From positions 1-64,000 of the forward strand of contig LT599022.1 of NCBI GenBank assembly GCA_900079695.1: DNA of 64,000 bases, given 5' to 3'. The notes beneath the pieces are model-generated. The model was not told where the DNA came from, searched no databases, and worked only from the letters and a program-made list of their open reading frames with translations. The stretch comes from an uncultured Alphaproteobacteria bacterium (GTDB lineage: Bacteria > Pseudomonadota > Alphaproteobacteria > Rhodospirillales > Rhodospirillaceae). The position numbers were made by a program, and so were the translations under genes. Position 1 is the stretch's first letter. Each line of letters begins with the position of its first letter. Positions 17,974 to 26,664 of this stretch are shown piece by piece.

Positions 17974-18044
17974 TTCAACTCCTCATGTCCCGCGCGGAAA
18001 CCCGGGCGGGACGGTTGTCTCCGTTCGGAGTGGATCGCCCGGCT

Positions 18045-19928
18045 TCAGGGGGACGGGGCGGTGGACGGGGCGGAGACCAGATCGAACGCCGACAGGTCGA
18101 TGCGGACGCGCTGCTTGAAGCTCTCGTTCACCACCAGGGAAATCCGGTCGCCATAGCTCGACAATCGCGACAACATCGCTTCGAACGGCCCGAGATCCTG
18201 GGGCGCCAGGCGATCCACCGCAAGAGTGAGGCGCGCGCGCGACTGGGCGAGGAGATGGGCGAGATACGGCTCCGCCTCCTCGAAGAATCCGTCGTTGGGC
18301 GCGCCGTCGAGCCGCACGGTGAGAATTGGCGGCGCGGTCGCGCTCTCCCGCGTCACCCAGGCTTCGTTCGGGGCGAGTTGACCCCGGATCGCCGCCAGGG
18401 CGGCTTCGATCAGGGACGCCTCGGTGATCGGCTCGGGCGCGGTGGCGGCGAGGTGCTCCTCGGCGAACGCACGCATCGAAAGCCCGATGATCCAATCGGA
18501 GATCGCGAGCGGCAGCAATGACGGGCGCATCAGCGGCAGCGAGCGAAGGAACTGGAAGGTTCGCCCGAAGCCGCCGGGGAAGATGCCCTGGGTCAGGAGC
18601 CGCGACACGATCCCGAGGTTCTGCCAGACCGAATAGCCGCCGCTGTATCCGGCGCGGCCGAATACCCGGGTCTTGTTGCGAATCCGCGTGGCGATGCCGT
18701 CGTCGGTCAGAAGGCGGGCATAGAGATCGCGGTAAAGCCGCGACATCTCCGCATCGGACATGGTCTTCGGGATGATGTTGGTGCGCAGAGAGGTGTTGTC
18801 GGATTGGTCCGCGACGCTGCGCAGGCGTCCCTCCCGCTCCATCCGCTCATAGAGCGGGGTGCGGGGCAGCGCGGTGAGCAGGCCGATCATCGCCGATTGG
18901 ATTCCGGCCGCGGTGATGAAGCGATACTGGGCCTCGAAGGTCGCGGTCGTGTCGTTGTCGAAGCCGATGATGAAGCCCGCGATGACGTCGATTCCGCGCG
19001 CGTAGAGCCGCTGCACCGAAACCAGGATGTCTTCGCGCAGGTTCTGGGTTTTGCCGGTTTCCTTGAGGCTGGCGGCATCGGGTGATTCGATACCGATGAA
19101 CACCCAGCCGAAGTGCGCCTCATGGAACAGGCGCAACAATTCCTCGTCCTGGGCGAGGTTGAGGGAAGCCTCGGTGCCGAACGAAAAAACGTAGTCGTGC
19201 CGGGCCTGGTAGTCGATGAGGTAGCGTAGCAGGTCCTTGGTCCGGGCCTTGTTGCCGATCATGTTGTCGTCGACGAAGAACACGCTTCGCATCCCCGCGT
19301 GGCGCAGCGCGTCGAGCTCGCGACCGACCTGCTCGGGCGACTTGGTGCGCGGCTTGCGGCCGAACATCACGATGATGTCGCAGAACTCGCAGGTGAACGG
19401 GCAGCCGCGCGAATACTGGAGCGTGGCGTTGCCGTAGAGCGGCAGCTTCAACAGGTCGAAGCGGGGAACCGGGGATTCCGACATTTCGATGGTGCCGGTC
19501 TCCTGGTAGAGCGCGCGCGGCCGACCGGCCGCGAAGTCGCGGCAGAACTCCGGCCAGATCCGTTCCGCCTCGCCCGCGACCACGGTATCGGCCACCCCTG
19601 CGTAGGTTTCGGGGCAAAGCGACGCGGCGGCGCCGCCGACCACGACGTGGTAGCCGCGCTGGCGATAGTAGGCGATCAATTCGCGCTGGCGCGGACCCTG
19701 CACGGCCATGCCGCCGATCCCGACGACGTCGGCCTCGGGCGCGAGCGGCAGCTCCTCGATATTTTCATCGTAGATTTCCACGTCCCAGTCGGCGGGGCAA
19801 AGCGCCGCCACGGTCGCGAGGCCGAGCGGCGGGTTCACCGCCCGTTTGTCCGGCAGGATTTGGGTGACCGCCCATTTGAAGCTCCAGAAGCTATGGGGCA
19901 GGAGCGGATTGATCAGCAAAAGGCGCAT
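18045..19928 (-). CDS. B12-binding radical SAM protein (DUF4070 type)
   Basis: 627 residues. The N-terminal 130 form a cobalamin-binding Rossmann domain opening MRLLLINPLLPHSFWSFKWA. The radical SAM core follows with the cluster motif CPFTCEFC near 175 and an EFRDDN-like loop (FFVDDNMIGN). A DUF4070-like region starts near 370 (PRTPLYERMEREGRL). Relatives with this opening and DUF4070 include methyltransferases such as HpnP, the hopanoid C-2 methylase. This protein is longer, with a C-terminal tail of about 120 residues including a hydrophobic ILTVRLDG segment, and no hopanoid genes adjoin, so no substrate is assigned. The start has a GGGAGA ribosome-binding site. Confidence 0.85.
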   Translation of the reverse strand: MRLLLINPLLPHSFWSFKWAVTQILPDKRAVNPPLGLATVAALCPADWDVEIYDENIEELPLAPEADVVGIGGMAVQGPRQRELIAYYRQRGYHVVVGGAAASLCPETYAGVADTVVAGEAERIWPEFCRDFAAGRPRALYQETGTIEMSESPVPRFDLLKLPLYGNATLQYSRGCPFTCEFCDIIVMFGRKPRTKSPEQVGRELDALRHAGMRSVFFVDDNMIGNKARTKDLLRYLIDYQARHDYVFSFGTEASLNLAQDEELLRLFHEAHFGWVFIGIESPDAASLKETGKTQNLREDILVSVQRLYARGIDVIAGFIIGFDNDTTATFEAQYRFITAAGIQSAMIGLLTALPRTPLYERMEREGRLRSVADQSDNTSLRTNIIPKTMSDAEMSRLYRDLYARLLTDDGIATRIRNKTRVFGRAGYSGGYSVWQNLGIVSRLLTQGIFPGGFGRTFQFLRSLPLMRPSLLPLAISDWIIGLSMRAFAEEHLAATAPEPITEASLIEAALAAIRGQLAPNEAWVTRESATAPPILTVRLDGAPNDGFFEEAEPYLAHLLAQSRARLTLAVDRLAPQDLGPFEAMLSRLSSYGDRISLVVNESFKQRVRIDLSAFDLVSAPSTAPSP

Positions 19929-20191
19929 CTTGGTCTCCCTCTCGCAACGCAGCGTCGAAGCCGTCGCCCGCGGGCGACGCGGCTCGGGAGTCTGGGCGCA
20001 TGCGAAGGGCAGGCAGCCTAGTCAAGATATCGGAGGCGCCGCCGCGCGGGGCAAACTTCGGAATCTACCTAGACGGGGTAGGTCGCTCCGCACGGAAAGC
20101 GAGTAGAATCCGCCCCTTATATAGAGGGCCGGTCGTGATGATCTGTTGGAAGTCTTTAAGGTTTTCGCGAACCTTTTGTCGGAGAGTCCGC

Positions 20192-22273
20192 GTGATTCAT
20201 AGAATTCTCATGATTGCGGACAGTTCACTTGAAATCGATGCCGTCAAGGTTGCCTTGCGCACCACGGCGATCGGGTATTTCGAGGTGATCGCGGCCTCCG
20301 ATCTCGAGATGGGGGTGGCGCGCCTGAAGATGGGCGGGATCGACGCGGTGATCGTCGATCTTGCGCTCGGCGAGGAGGTCGCGGCCTTCGACCGGGTTTA
20401 CGCGGCGGCACCGCACACGGCGATCATGGTTCTGGTCGGGCACGATGAGACCGCGCTCGCGATGGCGGCGGTGCGCCGAGGGGCGCAGGGATATTTGGAG
20501 AGGGGGCAGACCGGCAGCCCGCTGGTGCCCCAAGCCCTGTTCAACGTGATCCGGCGCAAGGCGGTGGAGCGGACCCTCTACGAGGAGAAGAGCAGGGCCG
20601 AGATCGCGCTCAATTCGATCAGCGACGGGGTGATCTGCACCGATATGCTCGGCAACGTCGACTACCTCAACATCGCCGCCGAAAGCCTGACAGGGTGGTC
20701 GCGACACGAGGCCCGCGGCAATTCGATCAACACAATCTATAAGTTGATCAATGGCGTAACCCGCGAACCGGTCAAGAACCCGGTCGAAATGGTGCTGCTC
20801 GAGAACCAGCCGATGGGGCTGATCCCGAACGCCGTTCTGGTGCGTCGCGACGGCAACGAGGTCCTGGTCGAGGATTCCGCCGCGCCGATCTACGATTGGA
20901 ACGGCCGGATCGCCGGCGTGGTGACGGTGTTCCACGACGTCACCGCGGCGCACGTGATGAGCATGAAGATGGTGCACCTCGCGCACCACGACTTCCTCAC
21001 CAAATTGCCCAACCGCGTCCTCCTCAACGACCGCATCGCCCAGGCGATCCGCTCGGCGAAGCGTATGCAGGCCCAGCTCGTGGTGATGTTCATCGACCTC
21101 GACAATTTCAAGCACATCAACGACTCTCTCGGTCACGCCGTGGGCGACGAGTTGCTGATGTCGGTGACGCAGCGGCTAAAGGCCTGCGTCCGCGTCGCCG
21201 ATACGGTGAGCCGCCAAGGCGGCGACGAGTTCGTCATCCTACTCGCCGACGATCCGAGCGAGCGGGCCGCGATCGCGACGGCGCCGCAGATCATGGATGC
21301 TCTCGCTTTGCCCCATACGATCGACGAGCGCGAGCTGCACATTTCGGCCAGCATCGGCATCAGCGTGTTTCCGGATGATGGCGAGACGCCCGAAATTCTG
21401 ATCAAGAACGCCGACATGGCGATGTATCACGCCAAGGCAAGCGGCCGAAACGCCTTCGCTTTCTTTACTCCCGACATGAACGTCCGCGCCGTCAATCGTC
21501 AGCTGGTCGAGGTCAACCTCCGCAATGCGATCAAGAACGGCGAGTTCCTGCTGCACTATCAGCCCAAGGTCAATCTCGAGACCGGCCGGATCATCGGCGC
21601 CGAAGCACTGTTGCGCTGGTTCGACGCGAGCCAGGGGATCGTCCTTCCCCTCCATTTCATTTCGGTCGCGGAGGATTCCGGCCTGATCGTTCCGATCGGC
21701 AAATGGGTGCTGCGCGAGGCCTGTACCCAGGGAATGCGCTGGCGCGCCAGCCTCGGGAACATCCCCATCGCGGTGAACGTGTCCGCGCTCGAGTTCCGCG
21801 ACCGGGGGTTCCTCAGCGGCGTCCACGACATCCTCGAAGAGACGGGGATGTCGGCGGAGCTTCTGCAATTGGAGATTACCGAGAGCGTGTTGATGCACGA
21901 CGCGGATTCGAGCGTCGCGATCCTGAACCGGCTCAAGGAGATCGGGGTCAAGCTGGCGATCGACGATTTCGGCACCGGCTATTCCAGCTTGAGCTATCTC
22001 AAGCGGTTTCCGATCGACGTGCTCAAGATCGACCAGTCGTTCGTACAAGGCATCGAAGCCACGAGCGACGAAGGCGTGATCGTCAGCGCGGTGATCGGCA
22101 TGGGGAACAGCTTGCAAAAACAGGTGGTCGCCGAAGGCGTGGAAACCCAGGCGCAACTCGAATTTCTGCAGGCACGGCAATGCGAGGAGGGGCAGGGGTT
22201 CTTTTACAGCCGCCCACTTTCCGCCGAAGACTTCGCCGCTCTCTATCTCAGCCGGGCCGCCGTGACGGCGTAA
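20192..22273 (+). CDS. REC-like/PAS/GGDEF/EAL cyclic-di-GMP protein
   Basis: 693 residues from a GTG preceded by GGAGAG at 6 bases; longer upstream starts exist but lack that site. A degenerate receiver-like domain (ILMIADSSLEIDAVK; acidic pocket reduced) covers about 4-120. A PAS domain follows (SISDGVICTDMLGNVDYLN). The diguanylate cyclase has an intact RQGGDEF near 345. The phosphodiesterase has GAEALLRW near 470 and the catalytic signature KLAIDDFGTGYSSLSYLKRF near 590. Both catalytic motifs look intact, so it could make or break c-di-GMP according to the sensory input. It diverges from the radical SAM gene over 263 bases of sequence with no clear site. Confidence 0.9.
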   Translation: MIHRILMIADSSLEIDAVKVALRTTAIGYFEVIAASDLEMGVARLKMGGIDAVIVDLALGEEVAAFDRVYAAAPHTAIMVLVGHDETALAMAAVRRGAQGYLERGQTGSPLVPQALFNVIRRKAVERTLYEEKSRAEIALNSISDGVICTDMLGNVDYLNIAAESLTGWSRHEARGNSINTIYKLINGVTREPVKNPVEMVLLENQPMGLIPNAVLVRRDGNEVLVEDSAAPIYDWNGRIAGVVTVFHDVTAAHVMSMKMVHLAHHDFLTKLPNRVLLNDRIAQAIRSAKRMQAQLVVMFIDLDNFKHINDSLGHAVGDELLMSVTQRLKACVRVADTVSRQGGDEFVILLADDPSERAAIATAPQIMDALALPHTIDERELHISASIGISVFPDDGETPEILIKNADMAMYHAKASGRNAFAFFTPDMNVRAVNRQLVEVNLRNAIKNGEFLLHYQPKVNLETGRIIGAEALLRWFDASQGIVLPLHFISVAEDSGLIVPIGKWVLREACTQGMRWRASLGNIPIAVNVSALEFRDRGFLSGVHDILEETGMSAELLQLEITESVLMHDADSSVAILNRLKEIGVKLAIDDFGTGYSSLSYLKRFPIDVLKIDQSFVQGIEATSDEGVIVSAVIGMGNSLQKQVVAEGVETQAQLEFLQARQCEEGQGFFYSRPLSAEDFAALYLSRAAVTA

Positions 22274-22544
22274 AGGGGCTGACTAAGTGCGTCCGTTTGG
22301 GGATCATCCGGGATATGACGCTTACGTCAGCACTGAAACGCAATTCGTCTTGTTCGGAATGGGCATGATGGACGCAATTCGGTCATTGGGGTTTCGCCGG
22401 AAACCTCATTGCTGAACAAAGGCAGTTGCGTGCCCCCGCAACCATATAAAAGCCGCTAGATCAATCGTCTGGCGGCTTTTCTATGTCCCGTTCCATGTGC
22501 CGCCGTCGCTTCCTTGGCGTGCAGTGTGCTGTGCCCCCCGAGTT
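22274..22544. other. Non-coding stretch after the GGDEF/EAL gene, with intrinsic terminator
   Basis: No gene is seen. A short hairpin (GGTTTC, loop, GAAACC) lies near 22389. A strong terminator-like hairpin occupies 22448-22480: AAAAGCCGC, a loop of about 15 bases, GCGGCTTTT. Its symmetrical A- and T-runs allow termination from either strand. The stretch could hide a small RNA but nothing identifies one. Confidence 0.45.
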
Positions 22545-22706
22545 TCATCCAGCGGAGACTGGAGCCCAGAGTTGAGATTGGCGCAGTAGCGCCGGTGAAG
22601 CAATGGGTGAGCGGCGGAGCCTATCCGACGCGCGGTGCCGGTCGCCCATTGCGGTGAGTTGGGCCGCGAATGTCGCGGGAGTTTGGTAGCCGAGTGCGGA
22701 ATGTGG
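22545..22706 (-). pseudogene. IS3-family transposase (OrfB) C-terminal fragment
   Basis: Read on the minus strand, this gives PHSALGYQTPATFAAQ followed by QLTAMGDRHRASDRLRRSPI, the C-terminal end of IS3-family OrfB transposases (PHSALGY.TPA.FA). Only about 50 residues remain. The catalytic DDE domain is gone and the homology stops abruptly near 22706, where a different fragment begins. Confidence 0.75.
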
Positions 22707-23021
22707 GCAGTGTACCGCCCGGTGGGCATGGATGCCCCCAGCGTCACGTCGATTGCTGTCGAGGCGATCCATCCGCTATCGGTACCCGACGACCCGCCGA
22801 GGGTGAGATACTGCCCTGCCGCCAACCCTTGGTGATAAACCCGCCGCTGCCCCCCGGCCCCGACCGGCACCACCATCGCGAAGTCGATCAACCGGCCCGC
22901 CGCATGCGGGACAGTGGTGGGAGCGCCGGTGACGTGATCGACCAACACGATATCGAACCCGGCGGCGGGGCAGGCCCGCCAGATGTAGTCGATCCGCGAC
23001 CCGGCGTAGGCCGTTGCCGCG
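22707..23021 (-). pseudogene. Phage virion (tail-fibre type, DUF7483-like) gene fragment
   Basis: Minus-strand translation gives AGSRIDYIWRACPAAGFDIV, TVPHAAGRLIDFAMVVPVGA and QRRVYHQGLAAGQYLTLGGS. The pattern IPHxLG...VVKR...VYHxGL..G.YL.L is the repeat of phage tail-fibre-like proteins (DUF7483). It joins the IS3 fragment at one end and a DUF2088 fragment at the other, with neither its own start nor end visible. Assignment rests on pattern memory and should be tested by profile search. Confidence 0.5.
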
Positions 23022-23723
23022 CCGAAGCACGACGGATGTTCGCGCCTGCACCGCGAGGGGTTTGCCCGCTTCGACACGGTGATTCCCGAGGTGGCGGCGA
23101 CGATCCTCGGTCGGCTCCCCGTGGCCTTCGGTTTGGCAATCCTCGAGAACGCCTACGACGAGACTGCGCGCCTGGAAGCGGTCCCGGGGACTGCGTTCCT
23201 GTCGCGCGAGCCGGAGTTGCTGGCCGAGGCGAAACGCCTTATGCCGCGGATACTGCTGTCGGACATCGACGTCCTGATCGTCGGCCGTATCGGCAAGGAC
23301 ATCACCGGGGCGGGGATGGATCCCAATATCGTGGGGCGCACAACCCGCGGGCCGCTGCCGCAGTTCGACGGCCCCCGGGTCAAGCGGATCGTCGTCCTGG
23401 GGCTGAGCGAAAGGACGGCGGGAAACGCGATCGGCATCGGCCTCGCCGATTTTACGGTGCGGGAAATATTGGCCGGGATCGACTACGAGGCGACCTATGC
23501 CAACAGCATCGCTTCGGGCAATCCCGGAGCCTGCCGAATTCCCATAGCATTGGCCGACGAGGCGGAAGCGGTGCGGGCCGCGCTCTCGTGCACGCCGGGG
23601 GTGGATCTCGCGCACCCGCGGATCGTCCGGATCCGCAGTACGCTCGAACTCGAATATATCGAGGTTTCGGCCGCTTTGCTTGGCGAGGTGGAGCGCACGC
23701 CCGGATTGGTCCGCGAGGAATAG
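23022..23723 (+). pseudogene. DUF2088 (LarA-like) protein, N-terminus missing
   Basis: The 233 in-frame residues match the C-terminal part of DUF2088/lactate-racemase-domain proteins of about 420 residues: KHDGCSRLHREGF, FGLAILENAYDETARL, IDVLIVGRIGKDITGAGMDP, GNAIGIGLADFT and RIRSTLELEYIEVSAALL. The homology extends upstream of the first possible GTG (23079) to about 23022 and then meets reversed phage DNA. The N-terminal ~190 residues, including the nickel-pincer-type binding region, are therefore lost. Conserved positions in the remaining part are undamaged, so truncation looks recent. Confidence 0.7.
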
Positions 23724-23774
23724 GCAAAATGTAAGCCAGGAGCGTTGTCGCCCTTCGCCGGGGGGCGGTCAGAC

Positions 23775-24160
23775 GATGCCGCGGCTGTTCTTCTGTCTGT
23801 TTCCGGTGACGCGATGGCCGGTTTTGTTGAAACGGCCGAGCTTCTAATGTCGGTGTGAGGCATCTCGTCCGGCGAGGCCCGCTCGGGGCGCCGCACTGGC
23901 TCGACCGGATCGAGCGACTTCAGGCGACTCAGGCCCAGAAGTCCGAGGATACGAAAGATGACCGCACGGGAAAGCCCGAGGGTCGCCGCGATCTCGCCGC
24001 CCGCCCGGCGCTGACGGCGAAACGCTCCAATCTGCCTGACAATCTGAGAGGGGGCGCGACCGAGGACGACGCGGGCGCGATGAGCGGTCCCGTAAGCCGC
24101 TCATCCCCTCGGTCCGGAAGCGCCCGATCCATTTGCGCACGGCGCGCAAGGTGCTCTCTT
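23775..24160 (-). pseudogene. IS481-family transposase N-terminal fragment, frameshifted
   Basis: The minus strand encodes VRKWIGRFRTEGMSGLRDRS, then in a second frame IVRQIGAFRRQRRAGGEIAA and LGLSRAVIFRILGLLGLSRL, then in a third frame KLGRFNKTGHRVTGNRQK. This is the helix-turn-helix and start of the catalytic domain of IS481 transposases, broken by at least two frameshifts and cut off near 23775. It is inactive. Confidence 0.75.
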
Positions 24161-24253
24161 TCAGGCGGCCTGTTCGAGAGGGGATTGCGGGCCGGAAGCG
24201 AATGGGCGGCTTTGGGGAGCGGGAACAGTGCTCAAAAGTAGCTTAGTTGGGCG

Positions 24254-25108
24254 CTATTCAGCCGAAGGGCCAGTGTCTGCGGCCCAGTGCGCCGCCAGAA
24301 CGCCACCCTGCAGGAAGTATTCAGGAGCCTTCGGCGTGTCGCAAAGCCTGTTGAGCCGTATGGCTACGTCCATGATGGGGCCCGGCTTCATGGTTCTGGC
24401 CGCATTCGGGCACAACTTGATGCAGGCGCAACAGGTGATGCATGCGGCCACGTCGATCACGCGGGGGTCCTGCTGGTCGATGGCGCCGGCAGGGCACGCA
24501 TCGATACAAACGCCGCATTGATCGCACCAGTCGTTCACCTCGATGAAGTCAATATCCCGCGTTTTCGTATCGCCGTTGTACGGATGATTTCCGGGAACGT
24601 CGACGATGGGCACGTCCCGCGGCGACGAGAAAGCCTGCAGTTTTCTCCTGACCGATTGTCCGAAGGCTTTTGCCAGCGCTAGGTCGTTCTGGTCGGGACG
24701 GCCTGCGGCGACCGGGGCTTCGGCGGACGAAAACGAATGTTCGCCGATAAAGGCGGCACCGGCGACGGGAATGCAGCCCCGGCCGATCATGATGTCCTTG
24801 AGTTCAAGAAGCGCGTCCTCAAACGCGCGGTTGCCATAAACCACGGCGCAGACGGTCGGGGTGTTGCGAGCTTCGATCGCGTTCAACCATTCGCCCACTA
24901 GGTCGGGCACTCGCCCCATATAGACCGGGACGGCGATCACCAACAGATCGCTTTCGCCGACGCGCAACGGCCGCGCCCTTGTTTCCGGTCGCGTGGCGTC
25001 GATCACGTCCATTCGGCCTGAACCGAGGCCGCCGGCGATCGCGACGGCCACCGCCTTCGTCGTCCCCGTAGGGGAAAAGCAGGCGACTTTCACCGAGTTG
25101 AACTGCAT
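24254..25108 (-). CDS. Flavodoxin/4Fe-4S ferredoxin fusion (EFR1-type)
   Basis: 284 residues starting at the ATG on the complement of 25106-25108, preceded by GGGGGTAG. The N-terminal 150 are flavodoxin-like with an FMN phosphate loop (FSPTGTTKAVAVAIA). The C-terminal part has two complete clusters, CDQCGVCIDACPAGAI near 200-215 and CITCCACIKLCPNAAR near 228-243. Such EFR1-type proteins pass electrons between FMN and two [4Fe-4S] centres in anaerobic redox reactions. It is the only intact gene inside the scarred 22.5-25.5 kb stretch. Its minus-strand upstream side faces IS3 debris, so its original promoter may be lost. Confidence 0.85.
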   Translation of the reverse strand: MQFNSVKVACFSPTGTTKAVAVAIAGGLGSGRMDVIDATRPETRARPLRVGESDLLVIAVPVYMGRVPDLVGEWLNAIEARNTPTVCAVVYGNRAFEDALLELKDIMIGRGCIPVAGAAFIGEHSFSSAEAPVAAGRPDQNDLALAKAFGQSVRRKLQAFSSPRDVPIVDVPGNHPYNGDTKTRDIDFIEVNDWCDQCGVCIDACPAGAIDQQDPRVIDVAACITCCACIKLCPNAARTMKPGPIMDVAIRLNRLCDTPKAPEYFLQGGVLAAHWAADTGPSAE

Positions 25109-25261
25109 TTGTCTACCCCCTCGCGCCATTGTCCCCGTTGCCAGTGGCATAGCCCCGTTTTTGCGGGAGGGGAAGACTCAGATGACGGCCGAGTTTTGGG
25201 CTTTGCCGCCCGAGTTTTTGGCCGGCTTGAGTGCGCCTGGCGGTCTTGAGAAGGATGGAGG

Positions 25262-25460
25262 ATGTCGGAGAACGCGCGGCTTAAGCACTTGCTCGCCGAA
25301 TCCATGCTCGACCAAGGCGCGCTGAAGGACCTCCTGCCGCGAAAATGGTGGTGCCTGCCGCGAGGCACGAAGCGGTCGAAATTCTCGTGCAAGCGCACGA
25401 GATAAGCGAGCGACGGGCGTGTTCCGTTTTGCACCATTCGGCGGGGAAGCCGGAGCATCG
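25262..25460 (+). pseudogene. IS3-family OrfA/OrfB junction fragment
   Basis: From the ATG at 25262 the frame reads ENARLKHLLAESMLDQGALK, then DLLPRKW, the end of IS3-family OrfA, stopping at 25405. An overlapping frame from about 25350 reads ARHEAVEILVQAHEISERRA, CSVLHHSA, the beginning of OrfB. Both ends of the element are missing. It could be the other half of the same type of element as the fragment at 22545-22706, but it lies on the opposite strand. Confidence 0.7.
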
Positions 25461-25582
25461 GCGTCGCGGAAGCATCTTTTTCGTCGCTGCAAGCGGTGAT
25501 GTTGTAACATACTAGGCGCGCCGCGCCGGTATCGGAGTTCCCGAGACGCGGTGCCGGGGGGCGGGACGGGTGGGGACATGCG

Positions 25583-26560
25583 GTGAAACTTCTGGTGGTT
25601 TGGGCGACGACGCGGTGCCAGTTGCGCTGCCGCTATTGCTACATGTCGGCGGGTGCGTGCGCGGCGGCCGACCTCGATCCGGCGGAATTCGACCGCGCGG
25701 CGGAAACTCTCGGCCTTTCCCCCTTCGGCGAAGTGCAGATCGCGGGCGGCGAACCTCTGCTGGCTTGCGACGTGGTGGAGGCGGTGGCGCGCCGGGCCCG
25801 CGCTCTTGGGGTGCGGCGCATCGGCGTACAGACCAACGGTCTCCGGATCGACGGGCGGTTCGTGGCGATGGCGAAGGACCTCGGGCTTGCGGTCGGGGTC
25901 AGCCTCGACGGGCCGCCCGCGATCAACGATCGGGTGCGCGGACGCACCGCCGAGGTGCTGGCGGGCCTGGGGCGGCTCGAAGCGGCGGGGATCCCCTTCG
26001 GCGTGACCGCCGTGGTGTGCCGCGAGACCGTGGCGACGCTGCCGGATCTCGTATTGATTCTCGCGGGGTTCCGTCATGCCCGGTCTCTCGGTCTCGATAT
26101 TCTGCGCCCCGCCGGACGTGCGACCGAGGCCGATCTTCCATCCCCCGATTCGCTCGGCGTCGCGTTCGCGGCGCTCGTCGAACGTCTCGATTGGATCAAC
26201 CGCCGCCGCGCGCGGCCGGTGCGCCTGCGCGAGCTGGGGTTTTCCGAGTGCGGCGCGCAAGCCGCCTATTGTCCCACCGAGGCGGGGGAGGGCGCGGTTC
26301 TGGCGCCCGGTGGGGCGATCTATCCCTGCGCCAGCCTGGTGGGACGGCCGGAATTCGCCTGCGGCACCGCCGCCGATCCCGATCTCGCGAAACTCCGGCG
26401 CGGTCTTCGTCCGGATCGCAGCGGCTGCGCGGCGTGCGTGCTTTCCCGTTGCCGGGGGCGCTGTCCTTCGCGGACGATGCTGTCGCCGCGCGCCGCCGCT
26501 CTCGATTGCGTGCTGCGCGAGGCCGCGTCGCGCATCGTTCGTCATGCGTCAATTACGTAA
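25583..26560 (+). CDS. Radical SAM/SPASM enzyme of unknown substrate
   Basis: 325 residues. The cluster motif CQLRCRYC sits at residues about 12-19, the AdoMet-binding GGEPLL near 56, and a C-terminal SPASM-like Cys set follows (YCPTEAGEGAVL, GGAIYPCASLVG, GCAACVLSRCRGRC). SPASM enzymes modify peptides, proteins or, in NirJ/AhbC/AhbD, tetrapyrroles. It is the first gene of the tetrapyrrole-type island and ends 104 bases before the CcsA-like gene. A haem- or substrate-modifying role is thus possible but inferred from context only. No small substrate-peptide gene was recognised next to it. The ATG has GGTGGGGACATGC upstream, a moderate ribosome-binding site. Confidence 0.8.
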   Translation: MKLLVVWATTRCQLRCRYCYMSAGACAAADLDPAEFDRAAETLGLSPFGEVQIAGGEPLLACDVVEAVARRARALGVRRIGVQTNGLRIDGRFVAMAKDLGLAVGVSLDGPPAINDRVRGRTAEVLAGLGRLEAAGIPFGVTAVVCRETVATLPDLVLILAGFRHARSLGLDILRPAGRATEADLPSPDSLGVAFAALVERLDWINRRRARPVRLRELGFSECGAQAAYCPTEAGEGAVLAPGGAIYPCASLVGRPEFACGTAADPDLAKLRRGLRPDRSGCAACVLSRCRGRCPSRTMLSPRAAALDCVLREAASRIVRHASIT

Positions 26561-26605
26561 TAACATAACTTTTTATTGACGCCTCTCGACCCGTCTCGCT
26601 ATACA
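26552..26605 (+). promoter_or_regulatory. Sigma-70 promoter with upstream palindrome before the ccsA-like gene
   Basis: TTGACG (26576-26581) and TATACA (26600-26605) are 18 bases apart. Just upstream lies ATTACGTAATAAC (26552-26564), containing the perfect palindrome ATTACGTAAT and overlapping the stop of the radical SAM gene. The start point would be near 26612, leaving too little leader for the GTG at 26623 and favouring the GTG at 26665. Confidence 0.55.
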
Positions 26606-26664
26606 CGCCCTCGAATACGATCGTGAGGGGGCGGCCGGTTTCCGGCCCGACGACGGAGGTGGCG

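Noticed and set aside
18045-19928. Naming as hpnP (hopanoid C-2 methylase)
   Set aside because: The opening and DUF4070 region are similar, but length and context differ and no hopanoid gene is nearby.
20000-20191. Longer N-terminus for the GGDEF/EAL protein
   Set aside because: The extra codons resemble no domain and the GTG at 20192 has a well-spaced GGAGAG site directly before the receiver-like domain.
22274-22480. A small RNA or tmRNA-like gene before the terminator
   Set aside because: Hairpins are present but no conserved structure, CCA end or promoter could be recognised.
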